DNA of 64,000 nucleotides from DATDAH01 sp963725155. Lineage in GTDB: Bacteria; Actinomycetota; Acidimicrobiia; Acidimicrobiales; DATDAH01. The stretch lies in NCBI GenBank assembly GCA_963725155.1, contig CAVRXU010000009.1:1-64000 (forward strand). Direction: 5' to 3'. Positions 1 to 8,532 of the stretch are shown in pieces. Positions within the stretch are counted from its first letter, which is position 1; the number at the start of each line of letters is the position of its first letter. The notes under the pieces are model-generated. The model was given only the letters and a program-made list of their open reading frames with translations. It was not told the DNA's origin and ran no database searches. The position numbers and the translations under genes are program-made.

Positions 1-1138
1 AGATCTTCGAGTCCCGGTGCCAGCGCTCGACGGGGTGCTCGTCGACGTAGCCGGCGCCACCCATGATCTGGATGGCCCGCTCGGTGACCCAGACGGCCGT
101 GCGGCCGGCCTTGAGCTTGGACATCGAGCCCTCGGCCGCCTCGAAGGTCTTGCCGGTGCGACCCATCCAGGCCGCCCGCCAGACCAGCAGCCGGGCGGCG
201 TCGATCTCGGTCCTCATGTCGGCCAGCAGGAAGGCGATCGACTGGTTCTCGATGATGGCCTTGCCGAACTGCTTGCGCTCGAGGGCGTACTGCAGGGAGT
301 ACTCGTAGGCCGCCCGGGCGATCCCGACGGCCTGCGCGCCGACCGAGGGTCGAGTGGCCTCGAAGGTGGCCATGGCCGCCTGGCCGCCGCTCTTCTTGCC
401 CTCCTTGGCCTTGGCCATTCGGTCGTCCAGGCGCTCCTTGCCGCCGAGGAGGAGCGAGCCCGGCACCCGCACGTCGTCGAAGACGACCTCGGCGGTGTGG
501 CTGGCCCGGATGCCCATCTTGGAGAACTTGGTGCCCTGGGTCAGGCCGGGCGTGCCCGGCGGGACGATGAAGCTGGCCTGGCCCCGGGAGCCGAGGGTCG
601 GGTCGACGGTGGCGACGACGACGTGGACGTCGGCGATGCCGCCGTTTGTGATCCAGGTCTTGGTCCCGTTGATGACCCACTCGTCCTTGGCCTCGTCGTA
701 GACGGCCTTGGTCCGCAGGGAGGACACGTCGGAGCCGGCGTCGGGCTCGGAGACGCAGAAGGCGCCGAGGGAGACCTTGTCCGGCGTACCGAAGCACTGC
801 GGGACCCACTCGCCGATCTGCTCGGGCGTGCCGTTGGCCATGATGCCGGCGACGCCGAGGACGCTGCCCACGATGGAGAGGCCGATGCCGGCGTCACCCC
901 AGAAGAGCTCTTCCATGACCACCGGGATGGTCAGCCCCGTCTCGTCGGCGAAGGCGTTGGCGAAGAAGTCGAAGCTGTAGAGCCCGATCTTGGCCGCCTC
1001 CTCGATGACGGGCCACGGGGTCTCTTCCTTCTTGTCGTACTCGCCGGCCACGGGGCGGACGACGTTCTCGGCGAAGTCGTGGACCCACTTCTGGAGCTGG
1101 ATCTGGTCTTCGTTCAGGTCGAGGGAGAAGTCGGTCAT
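1..1138 (-). CDS. Acyl-CoA dehydrogenase, C-terminus cut by window edge
   Basis: Flavoenzyme family that introduces a 2,3-double bond into an acyl-CoA and passes electrons to ETF; the substrate cannot be read from the sequence. The ATG at 1138 opens 379 codons with no stop before the edge, so only the last few residues are missing. Seen: the FAD/substrate motif CVSEPDAGSD at residues 128-137 and, close to the edge, GYVDEHPVERWHRD, whose first Glu (about residue 367) is where medium-chain-type enzymes keep their catalytic base. It is transcribed alone within the window. A palindromic operator just upstream (1181-1196) suggests control by a TetR-type lipid regulator. Family assignment is secure. 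Confidence 0.93.
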   Translation of the reverse strand, partial: MTDFSLDLNEDQIQLQKWVHDFAENVVRPVAGEYDKKEETPWPVIEEAAKIGLYSFDFFANAFADETGLTIPVVMEELFWGDAGIGLSIVGSVLGVAGIMANGTPEQIGEWVPQCFGTPDKVSLGAFCVSEPDAGSDVSSLRTKAVYDEAKDEWVINGTKTWITNGGIADVHVVVATVDPTLGSRGQASFIVPPGTPGLTQGTKFSKMGIRASHTAEVVFDDVRVPGSLLLGGKERLDDRMAKAKEGKKSGGQAAMATFEATRPSVGAQAVGIARAAYEYSLQYALERKQFGKAIIENQSIAFLLADMRTEIDAARLLVWRAAWMGRTGKTFEAAEGSMSKLKAGRTAVWVTERAIQIMGGAGYVDEHPVERWHRDSKI

Positions 1139-1173
1139 GGCACACCTCGGGACGCTCTGGGGGAAGGAAGCTG

Positions 1174-1196
1174 ACCCTAAGTTACCAGCCGGTAAC
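1174..1196 (-). promoter_or_regulatory. -10 element with abutting palindromic operator
   Basis: A 16-bp inverted repeat, GTTACCAGCCGGTAAC (1181-1196), lies directly upstream of a TAGGGT hexamer (1174-1179, minus strand) in front of the acyl-CoA dehydrogenase. A dimer bound there would cover the -35/-10 spacer, the usual layout for repression. The symmetric TTACC/GGTAA half-sites resemble TetR-family operators; the regulator is not identified. Confidence 0.6.
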
Positions 1197-1210
1197 AACC
1201 AGGACCACCA

Positions 1211-2110
1211 TCACAGCCAGGTCGTCACCAGCACCATGACCATGCTGAGCGTGGCCAGCAGGGCGGCCATCAGCCAGATCACCCGCTGACCGACGGCGGT
1301 GCCGACCGGGTCGTCCAGGAGGGCTCGGGCCTCCGCCAGCTGGCTGTGCAGCGACGACGACTCCACCTTCAGGGCCACCGCCGCCCGACGGGCGTGCTCG
1401 AGCTGGGCCACCACCCGTTCCGGCTCGCCGGTGCCGGCCGCGGCCTCGAGCTGGACCTGGAGGTGCGCGTAGCGCTCCTTCAGCCCGGCGACGGCGGCGT
1501 ACTGCGTCTGCAACTCGGCCAACTGGCGGGCCACGGCCCGGGTCCGACCCGTCTGGCTGTCCGCGGCTTGCCGGGCGGCCTCCAGCTGCCGGGTCAGCTC
1601 GGCCCGATCCTCCTCCAGCTGCCCGAGGCGCGTCATCAGGGCGGTGTGGTCGTCGATGTGCTCGGCCTCGGCCACGAGGTGGATGGCGTCCCAGCGCAAG
1701 CGGTCGAGCAGGTCCTCGACGTGCGCGGCCAGGGGTGAGCCGACGCCCTCGAGCAGGTCGCGGGCCAGCTCGTGGACCCGCTCGGCGTAGGGCAGGTCCA
1801 TCGGCTGGGTGTCACTCATGTGGGCCCAGTGGTTCCGGGCCAGCAGGAGCTCCCGGACGACCTCCCGCAGTTCGAGGGCGAGGTCCTTGGCGAAGACCGG
1901 GCCCCAGAAGCGGGTGATGACCTCGAGCTGGAACTGCGGGTCGGTCAGGGAGACGGCGATGTCGGGGCGCTTGCCCAGCTTGGTGGAGGCCACCAGGATC
2001 CAGTCGTCACCCTCGAGGTAGGTGGCCATGCGCTTGTCGACGTACGGCGCGAGGCCCTCGGCGATGGCCTCGAAGGCCATGCCCACCTGCGCGCGGTAGC
2101 CGCCCAACAT
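1211..2110 (-). CDS. HEPN (Swt1-type) coiled-coil protein with C-terminal membrane anchor
   Basis: 299 residues. Residues 1-120 resemble the Swt1-family HEPN domain and contain RNHWAH (R92 to H97), which fits the R-x4-6-H motif of HEPN ribonucleases. Residues about 135-265 are a long Glu/Ala/Gln/Leu-rich coiled coil, and residues 278-297 form one hydrophobic segment ending at the C-terminus, so the protein is probably tail-anchored with HEPN and coiled coil in the cytoplasm. The start at 2110 has a good ribosome site (AGGAAG) and lies 30 bp after the cysS stop, so the two genes probably share a transcript. RNase activity is inferred from the motif; the substrate is unknown. No separate antitoxin gene is adjacent. 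Confidence 0.72.
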   Translation of the reverse strand: MLGGYRAQVGMAFEAIAEGLAPYVDKRMATYLEGDDWILVASTKLGKRPDIAVSLTDPQFQLEVITRFWGPVFAKDLALELREVVRELLLARNHWAHMSDTQPMDLPYAERVHELARDLLEGVGSPLAAHVEDLLDRLRWDAIHLVAEAEHIDDHTALMTRLGQLEEDRAELTRQLEAARQAADSQTGRTRAVARQLAELQTQYAAVAGLKERYAHLQVQLEAAAGTGEPERVVAQLEHARRAAVALKVESSSLHSQLAEARALLDDPVGTAVGQRVIWLMAALLATLSMVMVLVTTWL

Positions 2111-2140
2111 GAGCTTCCTGTCGGCCGCCCCCGGACGGCA

Positions 2141-3493
2141 TCAAGCCGGGTGGACCCTGGTGCCTTCCGGTGTGTCCTCGACCTCCCAGCCGAGGGACTT
2201 GAGCTCGTCCCGCAGGGCGTCGGCCCTGGCGAAGTCCTTGGCCGAACGGGCCTCGTCGCGCTCGGTGGCCAGAGCTGTGACCTCCAGGGGCACGGTGCCG
2301 CCGGCGGCCTTGATGTCGATGCCCACGGCGCGGGTGATCTCGCCGATCGTGGCCCAGGCCGTCGCCGCCGACGCCGGGTCGTCGCCGTCCAGCGCCGTGT
2401 TGGCTGCGGTGGCCAGGCCGAAGAGCTGAGCCACGACGGCCGGCGTGTCCATGTCGTCGTCCATGAGGGACCGGAAGCGATCCAGCTCGGCCTCGTCGGC
2501 GACACCCGGGTCCACCCCGACCATCCGGCGGGCCAGGGCGTCGAAGGTGGCCAGCGCCGACGAGGCGGCCGCGGCCGTCTCCCGGTTGACCTCGACGGGC
2601 GAGCGGTAGTGGGCCTGCAGGACCAGGAGGCGATAGGCCCGCGGATCGGCGGAGGTGGCCAGGTCGAGGAGGTCGGTGTAGTTGCCGAGGGACTTCGACA
2701 TCTTCTCCCCCGCCACCTCCACGAACCCGTTGTGGACCCAGTGGCGGGCGAACGCCTTGCTCAACGCCTTCGCCTGCGCCCACTCGTTCTCGTGATGGGG
2801 GAACGCCAGGTCCTGGCCGCCGCCGTGGATGTCGAAGCCCTCGCCCAGCAACTCGAGGGACATCACGACGCACTCGGTGTGCCACCCCGGCCGGCCCGGT
2901 CCCCAGGGCGAGTCCCACGTCGGCTCGCCCGGCTTGGCCTTCTTCCAGAGCACGAAGTCCAGGGGCGACCGCTTCTCGTCCTTGACCTCGACGCGGGCCC
3001 CGGAGCGCAGCGAGTCCAGGGACTGGCGGGCCAGCGTGCCGTAGCCCTCGATGCCCTCGGTCGCCAGGTAGACGCCATCACTGGTCTCGTAGGCCCGGCC
3101 GGCGGCGATCAGGTCGGCGATGAGCTGGACCATCTGGTCCACGTACGCCGTGGCGTGGGGGTCGAAGGTCGGGCGCTTGACCCCGATGAGGTCCATGCCC
3201 TCGTACCACTTGGCCTCGAACTCGACGGCCACCTCGGCGGGGTCGCGACCCTCGGCCGCCCCCTTGTTGATGATCTGGTCGTCGATGTCGGTGATGTTGG
3301 AGACGTAGGTGACCTCGACCCCGGTCCACTCGAGGTATCGGCGGAGGATGTCGAACACCAGGCTGAAGCGCCCGTGGCCGAGGTGGGGCGGCCCGTAGAC
3401 GGTGGGCCCGCAGACGTACATCGTCGCCTGGCCCGGTTCACGGAACTCGACGGGGCGGACCCGGCCGGCGGCGGTGTCGAACAGTGAGAGCAC
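2141..3493 (-). CDS. cysS: Cysteinyl-tRNA synthetase
   Basis: Class I synthetase that charges tRNA-Cys in the cytoplasm. The 450-residue product has the HIGH-type motif HLGH (37-40), KMSKS (264-268) and the zinc ligands C28, C208 and the HH at 233-234. The GTG at 3493 was chosen over longer in-frame starts because it gives the usual family N-terminus just before the first strand, and because TACCGT lies six bases upstream, as in other apparently leaderless genes here. Longer starts would run into divergent valS. The HEPN gene follows 30 bp downstream on the same strand. Confidence 0.96.
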   Translation of the reverse strand: MLSLFDTAAGRVRPVEFREPGQATMYVCGPTVYGPPHLGHGRFSLVFDILRRYLEWTGVEVTYVSNITDIDDQIINKGAAEGRDPAEVAVEFEAKWYEGMDLIGVKRPTFDPHATAYVDQMVQLIADLIAAGRAYETSDGVYLATEGIEGYGTLARQSLDSLRSGARVEVKDEKRSPLDFVLWKKAKPGEPTWDSPWGPGRPGWHTECVVMSLELLGEGFDIHGGGQDLAFPHHENEWAQAKALSKAFARHWVHNGFVEVAGEKMSKSLGNYTDLLDLATSADPRAYRLLVLQAHYRSPVEVNRETAAAASSALATFDALARRMVGVDPGVADEAELDRFRSLMDDDMDTPAVVAQLFGLATAANTALDGDDPASAATAWATIGEITRAVGIDIKAAGGTVPLEVTALATERDEARSAKDFARADALRDELKSLGWEVEDTPEGTRVHPA

Positions 3494-3499
3494 AGCGAG

Positions 3500-3505
3500 A
3501 CGGTA
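3500..3505 (-). promoter_or_regulatory. -10 element of cysS (leaderless)
   Basis: TACCGT on the minus strand, six bases before the GTG of cysS; transcription would begin at or very near the start codon. No ribosome-binding site is visible in the gap. Confidence 0.5.
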
Positions 3506-3564
3506 CCGAGGCCCCCGCCGCTCGCCCGGGAGGTTTCGTCTTCGGGCGGTACGACGCCCGCCGG

Positions 3565-3570
3565 TAGCGT
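3565..3570 (+). promoter_or_regulatory. -10 element of valS
   Basis: TAGCGT with nine bases to the ATG at 3580, leaving essentially no leader. It diverges from the cysS promoter 60 bp away. Confidence 0.45.
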
Positions 3571-3579
3571 TGGCAAACC

Positions 3580-6174
3580 ATGTGCGCCGACCGCTCCGTC
3601 CCCGACAAGCCATCGCTCGAAGGCCTCGAAGCGCGCTGGGGCGAGGTGTGGGAGCGCGAGGGGACCTACCGCTTCGACCGGAGCAAGACCCGTGAGGAGA
3701 TCTACTCGGTCGACACCCCGCCGCCGACGGTCAGTGGCTCGCTGCACGTGGGTCACGTGTTCTCGTTCACCCACACCGACACCGTGGTCCGCTACCAGCG
3801 CATGCGGGGCCGGGAGTGCTTCTACCCCATGGGTTGGGACGACAACGGCGTGCCCACCGAACGCCGGGTCGAGAACTTCTACGGCGTGCGCTGTGACCCC
3901 ACCCTGCCCTACGACCCCGAGTTCCAGCCGCCGGCCGAGCCCCCCAAGGGCAACCGGCGGGACGATCTGGTGCGCTGCTCGCGCCGCAACTTCATCGACC
4001 TCTGCTTCGGTCTCACCGCCGAGGACGAGCAGGCCTTCGAGGAACTGTGGCGCCACCTCGGCCTTTCCGTCGACTGGTCGCTGACCTACACCACCATCAA
4101 CGACCAGTCCCGCCGCACCAGCCAGCGGGCCTTCCTGCGCAACCTGGCCCGGGGGGAGGCCTACCAGTCCGAGGCCCCGACCCTCTGGGACGTCCGCTTC
4201 GAAATGGCGGTGTCCCAGGCCGAGCTGGAGGACAGGGAGCAGCCCGGGGCCTACCACCAGGTCGCCTTCGGCCGCGACGGCGGCGATCCGCTCGTCATCG
4301 ACACCACACGTCCCGAGCTCATCCCCGCCTGCGTCGCCCTCGTCGCCCACCCGGACGACGAGCGCTACCAGCCGTTCTTCGAGACCCAGGTCCGCACCCC
4401 GCTCTTCGGCGTTCCTGTCCCCGTCAAGGCCCACCGCCTGGCCGACCCGGACAAGGGCACCGGCATCGCCATGATCTGCACCTTCGGCGACACCACCGAC
4501 GTGACCTGGTGGCGGGAGCTGGACCTGCCCGTGCGAGCCGTCGTAGGACGCAACGGCCGCCTCCTCCCCGACGCGCCCCACGAGTTCACCGACGAGGCCT
4601 CCGACCTCTACGAGTCCGAGCTGGCGGGCAAGACCCTGTTCAGCGCCAAGGAGCGCATCGTCGAGCTACTGGGCGAGGCCGGGGCGCTCCGGGGGGAGCC
4701 CCGCCAGATCACCCACCCGGTGAAGTTCTACGAGAAGGGGGACAAGCCCCTCGAGATCGTCACGTCCCGTCAGTGGTACATCCGCAACGGCGGGCGGGAG
4801 GACGACCTCCGACAGGCGCTGATCGCCCGGGGCAAGGAGTTCGACTGGCACCCCGGGTACATGCGGGCCCGCTACGAGGACTGGATCGAGGGCCTCAACG
4901 GCGACTGGCTCATCAGTCGCCAGCGCTACTTCGGCGTGCCCATCCCTGTCTGGTACGGGGTGGGTGACGACGGCGAGGTCGACCACGGCACGGTGCTCGT
5001 CCCGGACGAGGCCGCCCTCCCGGTCGACCCGTCCTCGGACGTACCGCCGGGGTTCGACGAGGCCCAGCGGGGCCAGCCCGGCGGCTTCGTGGGCGAGAGC
5101 GACATCATGGACACCTGGGCCACCTCGTCGCTGACGCCCCAGATCGTCGGCGGCTGGGTGGACGACGAGGACCTGTTCCAGCGGGTGTTCCCCATGGACC
5201 TGCGCCCGCAGGCCCACGACATCATCCGCACCTGGCTGTTCTCCACCGTCGTGCGGTCCCACTTCGAGCACGGCACCGCGCCGTGGCGCCACGCCGCCAT
5301 CTCGGGGTGGATCCTGGACCCCGACCGCAAGAAGATGGCCAAGTCGAGGGGCAACGTGGTCACGCCCATGGCCATGCTCGAGCAGTACGGCTCCGACGCC
5401 CTCCGCTACTGGTCGGCCGAGGGTCGCCCCGGGACCGACACCGCCCTGGACGAGGGCCAGATGAAGGTCGGGCGCCGCTTGGCCATCAAGGTCCTCAACG
5501 TCAGCAAGTTCGTGCTCAAGCTCGGGGATGCCCCGCCGCCGGCGGACGCCCGCATCACCCACCCCGTCGACCGGGCCATGATCGCCCGCCTGGCCACGCT
5601 CGTCGACCAGGCCACGTCCGCCTTCGAGGGCTACGACTACGCCCGAGCCCTCGAGCGCACCGAGTCCTTCTTCTGGTGGTTCTGCGACGACCACGTCGAG
5701 CTGGTCAAGGGCCGGGCCTACGGCAACCAGGACGCCGCCGGTGGCAACGCCGCGGGCTCGGACTCGGCCCGGGCCGCCCTCGAGGAGGCCCTCGGCGTCG
5801 TGCTGCGGCTGTTGGCCCCGATCCTGCCCTACGCCACCGAAGAGGCCTGGTCCTGGTGGCAGGAGGGCTCGATCCACCGGGCGCCCTGGCCCGATCCCAC
5901 GGCGGTGGTCATGGACGCCGGGGACGGCGACCCGCTCGTCACCGAGGTGGCCAGCGCCGTCCTGTCCGAGATCCGCAAGGCCAAGACCGAGGCCGGGGTC
6001 TCCCTCCGGGCCGACGTCGAGTCGGTCGTGGTCCGCGACACCCCCGAGCGCCTGGCCGCCCTGGCCCTGGCCGCGGACGACGTGCAGGACGCGGCGAAGG
6101 CCGTCGCCCTCACCACTGAGGAGGACGACACCTTCTCGGTGTCCGTCACCCTCACCCCGGTCGCCGAGGGCTAG
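3580..6174 (+). CDS. valS: Valyl-tRNA synthetase
   Basis: Class I synthetase charging tRNA-Val, with an editing (CP1) domain that clears mischarged threonine. The 864 residues carry HVGH at 56-59 and KMAKS at about 584-588 as the two ATP-site signatures, with the large insertion between them. No long C-terminal coiled-coil arm is visible, so it is shorter than the E. coli enzyme. Start: ATG at 3580, just after a TAGCGT hexamer. It diverges from cysS and its stop overlaps that of the convergent MscS gene within a shared CTAG. Confidence 0.96.
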   Translation: MCADRSVPDKPSLEGLEARWGEVWEREGTYRFDRSKTREEIYSVDTPPPTVSGSLHVGHVFSFTHTDTVVRYQRMRGRECFYPMGWDDNGVPTERRVENFYGVRCDPTLPYDPEFQPPAEPPKGNRRDDLVRCSRRNFIDLCFGLTAEDEQAFEELWRHLGLSVDWSLTYTTINDQSRRTSQRAFLRNLARGEAYQSEAPTLWDVRFEMAVSQAELEDREQPGAYHQVAFGRDGGDPLVIDTTRPELIPACVALVAHPDDERYQPFFETQVRTPLFGVPVPVKAHRLADPDKGTGIAMICTFGDTTDVTWWRELDLPVRAVVGRNGRLLPDAPHEFTDEASDLYESELAGKTLFSAKERIVELLGEAGALRGEPRQITHPVKFYEKGDKPLEIVTSRQWYIRNGGREDDLRQALIARGKEFDWHPGYMRARYEDWIEGLNGDWLISRQRYFGVPIPVWYGVGDDGEVDHGTVLVPDEAALPVDPSSDVPPGFDEAQRGQPGGFVGESDIMDTWATSSLTPQIVGGWVDDEDLFQRVFPMDLRPQAHDIIRTWLFSTVVRSHFEHGTAPWRHAAISGWILDPDRKKMAKSRGNVVTPMAMLEQYGSDALRYWSAEGRPGTDTALDEGQMKVGRRLAIKVLNVSKFVLKLGDAPPPADARITHPVDRAMIARLATLVDQATSAFEGYDYARALERTESFFWWFCDDHVELVKGRAYGNQDAAGGNAAGSDSARAALEEALGVVLRLLAPILPYATEEAWSWWQEGSIHRAPWPDPTAVVMDAGDGDPLVTEVASAVLSEIRKAKTEAGVSLRADVESVVVRDTPERLAALALAADDVQDAAKAVALTTEEDDTFSVSVTLTPVAEG

Positions 6175-7199
6175 CTCGGCGCCTCGCCGTCCGCCGCGCC
6201 GGGCTCGCCGGTGAGGGTGTCCTCGTCCTCGCGGTTGCGGAGCCAGAGGGTGCGCTGGGGGAAGGGGATCTCGATGCCTTCGGCTTCGAGCCGTTCCGCG
6301 ATCCGGAGCTGGAGCTCGCGGGTCACGGCGTACTGCCGACCGGGGCGGACCTTGAGGACGAGGCGGATGGTGACCCCGTCGGCCGCCAGGTGCTGGATGC
6401 CCCACATGTCGGGCGGCTCCAGCACGTCCATCTCCCACTCGGGATCGGCGCGGAGGCCCTCGCCCACCTCCCGGACCACGTCCATGGCCCGGCGCAGGTC
6501 GGTCCCGTAGGCCACGGAGACGTCGAGCTTCGATCGGGACCACCCCTTGGTGGCGTTGCCCACCTTGAGGATCTCGCCGTTGGCCACGGTCCAGAGCACG
6601 CCGTCGACGTCGCGCACCTTGGTCGACCGCAGGGAGACGGACTCCACCGTGCCGCTGACGTCCTGCAGGTCGATGGTGTCCCCCGGCCCGAACTGGTCCT
6701 CGCTCACGATGAAGACGCCCGAGAGGTAGTCCCGCACCACCTGCTGGGCCCCGAAGCCCAGGGCCACGCCGGCGATGCCCGCTCCGGCGATCAGCGGGCC
6801 CAGGTTGATGTTCAGCTCCCCGAGGGCCACGAGGCCGGCGATGACCCAGATGATCGTGCTGACCACGCTCCCGAGCACGTTCTCCAACGCCCCCATCCGG
6901 GCGTAGACCCGAACCGGGTCGGGGGCGGCGGCGCCGACCACGGACGTGTGGCCGACCCGGCCGAGGGCACCCTCGTCGGCGCTGGTGGCCAGGCGCCGGG
7001 CCGAGCGGCGGATGACGCGACGGGCCACACGGGTGGCCACCCAGGCGACCAGCAGGATCAGGGCGATGCGCAGGGGCACGTCGACCAGCCAGTTGGCGAC
7101 CTCGGCCAACGCCGCGTTGCCGGTCCACTCGTAGACGTTGCGGCAGGCGACGCCGGGGTCGTCGCCACACGCCTGGGCGAGGGTGTCGGCGAGGATCAC
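6171..7199 (-). CDS. MscS-family mechanosensitive ion channel
   Basis: Small-conductance tension-gated channel of the cytoplasmic membrane that releases solutes during osmotic downshock. The 342 residues have hydrophobic segments near residues 42-60 and 108-130, a Gly/Ala-rich pore helix (GAGIAGVALGFGAQ, about 138-151) and then the beta-domain with the family signature of fluctuating VxSxxLRSTxxRxxDG type, here VESVSLRSTKVRDVDG. The C-terminal alpha/beta region ends in an acidic tail. The GTG at 7199 was kept because TAGACG lies seven bases upstream. It converges on valS, with stops overlapping by four bases. Confidence 0.93.
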   Translation of the reverse strand: MILADTLAQACGDDPGVACRNVYEWTGNAALAEVANWLVDVPLRIALILLVAWVATRVARRVIRRSARRLATSADEGALGRVGHTSVVGAAAPDPVRVYARMGALENVLGSVVSTIIWVIAGLVALGELNINLGPLIAGAGIAGVALGFGAQQVVRDYLSGVFIVSEDQFGPGDTIDLQDVSGTVESVSLRSTKVRDVDGVLWTVANGEILKVGNATKGWSRSKLDVSVAYGTDLRRAMDVVREVGEGLRADPEWEMDVLEPPDMWGIQHLAADGVTIRLVLKVRPGRQYAVTRELQLRIAERLEAEGIEIPFPQRTLWLRNREDEDTLTGEPGAADGEAPS

Positions 7200-7292
7200 G
7201 CCCCCACGTCTACCAGCAGCGCCGCCGCCTCAGGCGGACGGGAGGACCGCGACCCCGCCCCACACGAGGAACAGGTGCTACAAATCTCGCGG

Positions 7293-7694
7293 ATGCAGGA
7301 TTTCCGAATGGGAGAAGCCGCAGCCCTGCTCGGGGTGAGCGTGGACACCGTGCGCCGCTGGGCCGACGACGGCCGGCTGGTGACCCGGCGGACCGAGGGC
7401 GGGCACCGTCTGGTCGATGCCGCCGACCTGGCCCGCCTGGCCGCTTCCCTGGCTGATGCCCCCGAACCGGGGGTCATCGCCGGCGCGTCGGCTCGCAACC
7501 GGCTCACCGGCCTGGTGACCCGGGTCATGCGGGACGGGGTGATGGCCCAGGTCGACCTCCAGGCCGGCCCGTTCCGGGTCGTGTCGCTGATGAGCCGCGA
7601 GGCGGCCGACGAGCTGGGCCTCGAGCCCGGCGTCGTGGCCGTGGCCACGGTCAAGGCCACCAACGTCGTCGTCGAGATCCCGGAGCGCCCGTGA
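7293..7694 (+). CDS. HTH plus TOBE (molybdate-binding type) regulator
   Basis: 133 residues. The N-terminal third is a MerR-like winged helix with the VSVDTVRRWADDGRL helix and TEGGHRLV; the C-terminal half (about 62-130, from SARNRLTGLV) is a Mop/TOBE domain of the kind that binds molybdate or tungstate. Combined with modB and modC immediately downstream, it is probably the oxyanion-responsive regulator of that transporter. ATG at 7293 was chosen: TACAAA lies eight bases upstream, giving a leaderless mRNA; ATG at 7308 is an alternative. No recognisable ModE dimer domain is present. Confidence 0.82.
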   Translation: MQDFRMGEAAALLGVSVDTVRRWADDGRLVTRRTEGGHRLVDAADLARLAASLADAPEPGVIAGASARNRLTGLVTRVMRDGVMAQVDLQAGPFRVVSLMSREAADELGLEPGVVAVATVKATNVVVEIPERP

Positions 7695-7702
7695 CCGACT
7701 CC

Positions 7703-7750
7703 TTCTGGCCTCCGATCTGCCGGCCATGACCGGCAGATCGGGAGCCAGAA
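7703..7750. repeat. Intergenic palindrome, type A copy 1
   Basis: Two 21-bp arms (7703-7723 and 7730-7750) matching at 19 of 21 positions, starting TTCTGGCCTCCGATC and ending with its complement. It begins eight bases after the stop of the regulator gene and its loop supplies the apparent ATG of modB. A second copy with the same outer 15 bases is at 24991-25038. Confidence 0.8.
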
Positions 7751-8532
7751 CGGGTGAGGGGGGCGGCGTCCTGGCCCTGCTCGGGGTCGTGGCGGCCGTG
7801 TTCCTGGCCCTGCCACTGCTCGGGCTGCTGCAGCGCACGCCCTGGCGACAGCTGGGGTCGCTCCTCTCCCAACCCGAGGCGACCGAGGCCCTTCGCCTCT
7901 CGCTCGTGGTGGCCCTCACGGCGACCGTGCTGGCCACGGTGCTCGGGGTGCCCCTGGCCTGGATGCTGGCCCGTACCCGCTTTCCCGGCCGATCCGTCGT
8001 GCGGGCCCTCGTCCTGTTGCCCATGGTGCTGCCGCCGGTGGTCGCCGGGGTGGCCCTCCTGTTCGCCCTCGGCCGCCGAGGTCTGGTGGGCCAGTACCTG
8101 GACCGGTGGTTCGGGATCACCCTCCCGTTCACGACCGCCGGCGCCATCGTCGCCGTCACCTTCGTGGCCCTGCCCTTCCTCGTGATCACCGTGGAATCGG
8201 GCCTGCGCTCGCTCGACCCGGGCTACGAGGAGGCGGCCCGCACGCTCGGGGCCAGCCGTCTGGTCACCTTCTGGCGGGTCACGGTCCCTCTCCTCGCCCC
8301 GCAGTTGGCCGCGGGGGCGGCCCTGGCCTTCGCCCGGGCCCTGGGCGAGTTCGGCGCCACCATCACCTTCGCCGGCAATGTGCAGGGCCGGACGCGGACC
8401 CTGCCCCTGGCCGTCTACGTCGACCTCCAGACCGACCGGGAGGCCGCCCTCGCCCTCTCCGTGGTCCTACTGGCGGTCTCCCTCACCGTGCTCGTGCTGC
8501 TCCGGGACCGTCTCGTCGGAGGCTCGTCGTGA
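7726..8532 (+). CDS. modB: Molybdate-type ABC transporter permease
   Basis: Integral membrane subunit of a molybdate or tungstate importer. The 268 residues have six hydrophobic segments and the ModB coupling-loop signature EEAARTLGAS followed by GEFGATITFAGN. The ATG used here sits inside the loop of an intergenic palindrome, so the first ~14 residues (MTGRSGARTGEGGG) are encoded by repeat sequence; the next in-frame GTG (7789) would start inside the first membrane helix and is less likely. Its stop overlaps modC by four bases (GTGA). No modA substrate-binding gene is in the window. Confidence 0.9.
   Translation: MTGRSGARTGEGGGVLALLGVVAAVFLALPLLGLLQRTPWRQLGSLLSQPEATEALRLSLVVALTATVLATVLGVPLAWMLARTRFPGRSVVRALVLLPMVLPPVVAGVALLFALGRRGLVGQYLDRWFGITLPFTTAGAIVAVTFVALPFLVITVESGLRSLDPGYEEAARTLGASRLVTFWRVTVPLLAPQLAAGAALAFARALGEFGATITFAGNVQGRTRTLPLAVYVDLQTDREAALALSVVLLAVSLTVLVLLRDRLVGGSS

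Noticed and set aside
17..1174. Long plus-strand open frame over the acyl-CoA dehydrogenase
   Set aside because: It is the antisense of a clear enzyme gene; high GC produces long open frames on the opposite strand. Many other long frames (for example 59967-62507 upstream of 61424) are likewise extensions or shadows.
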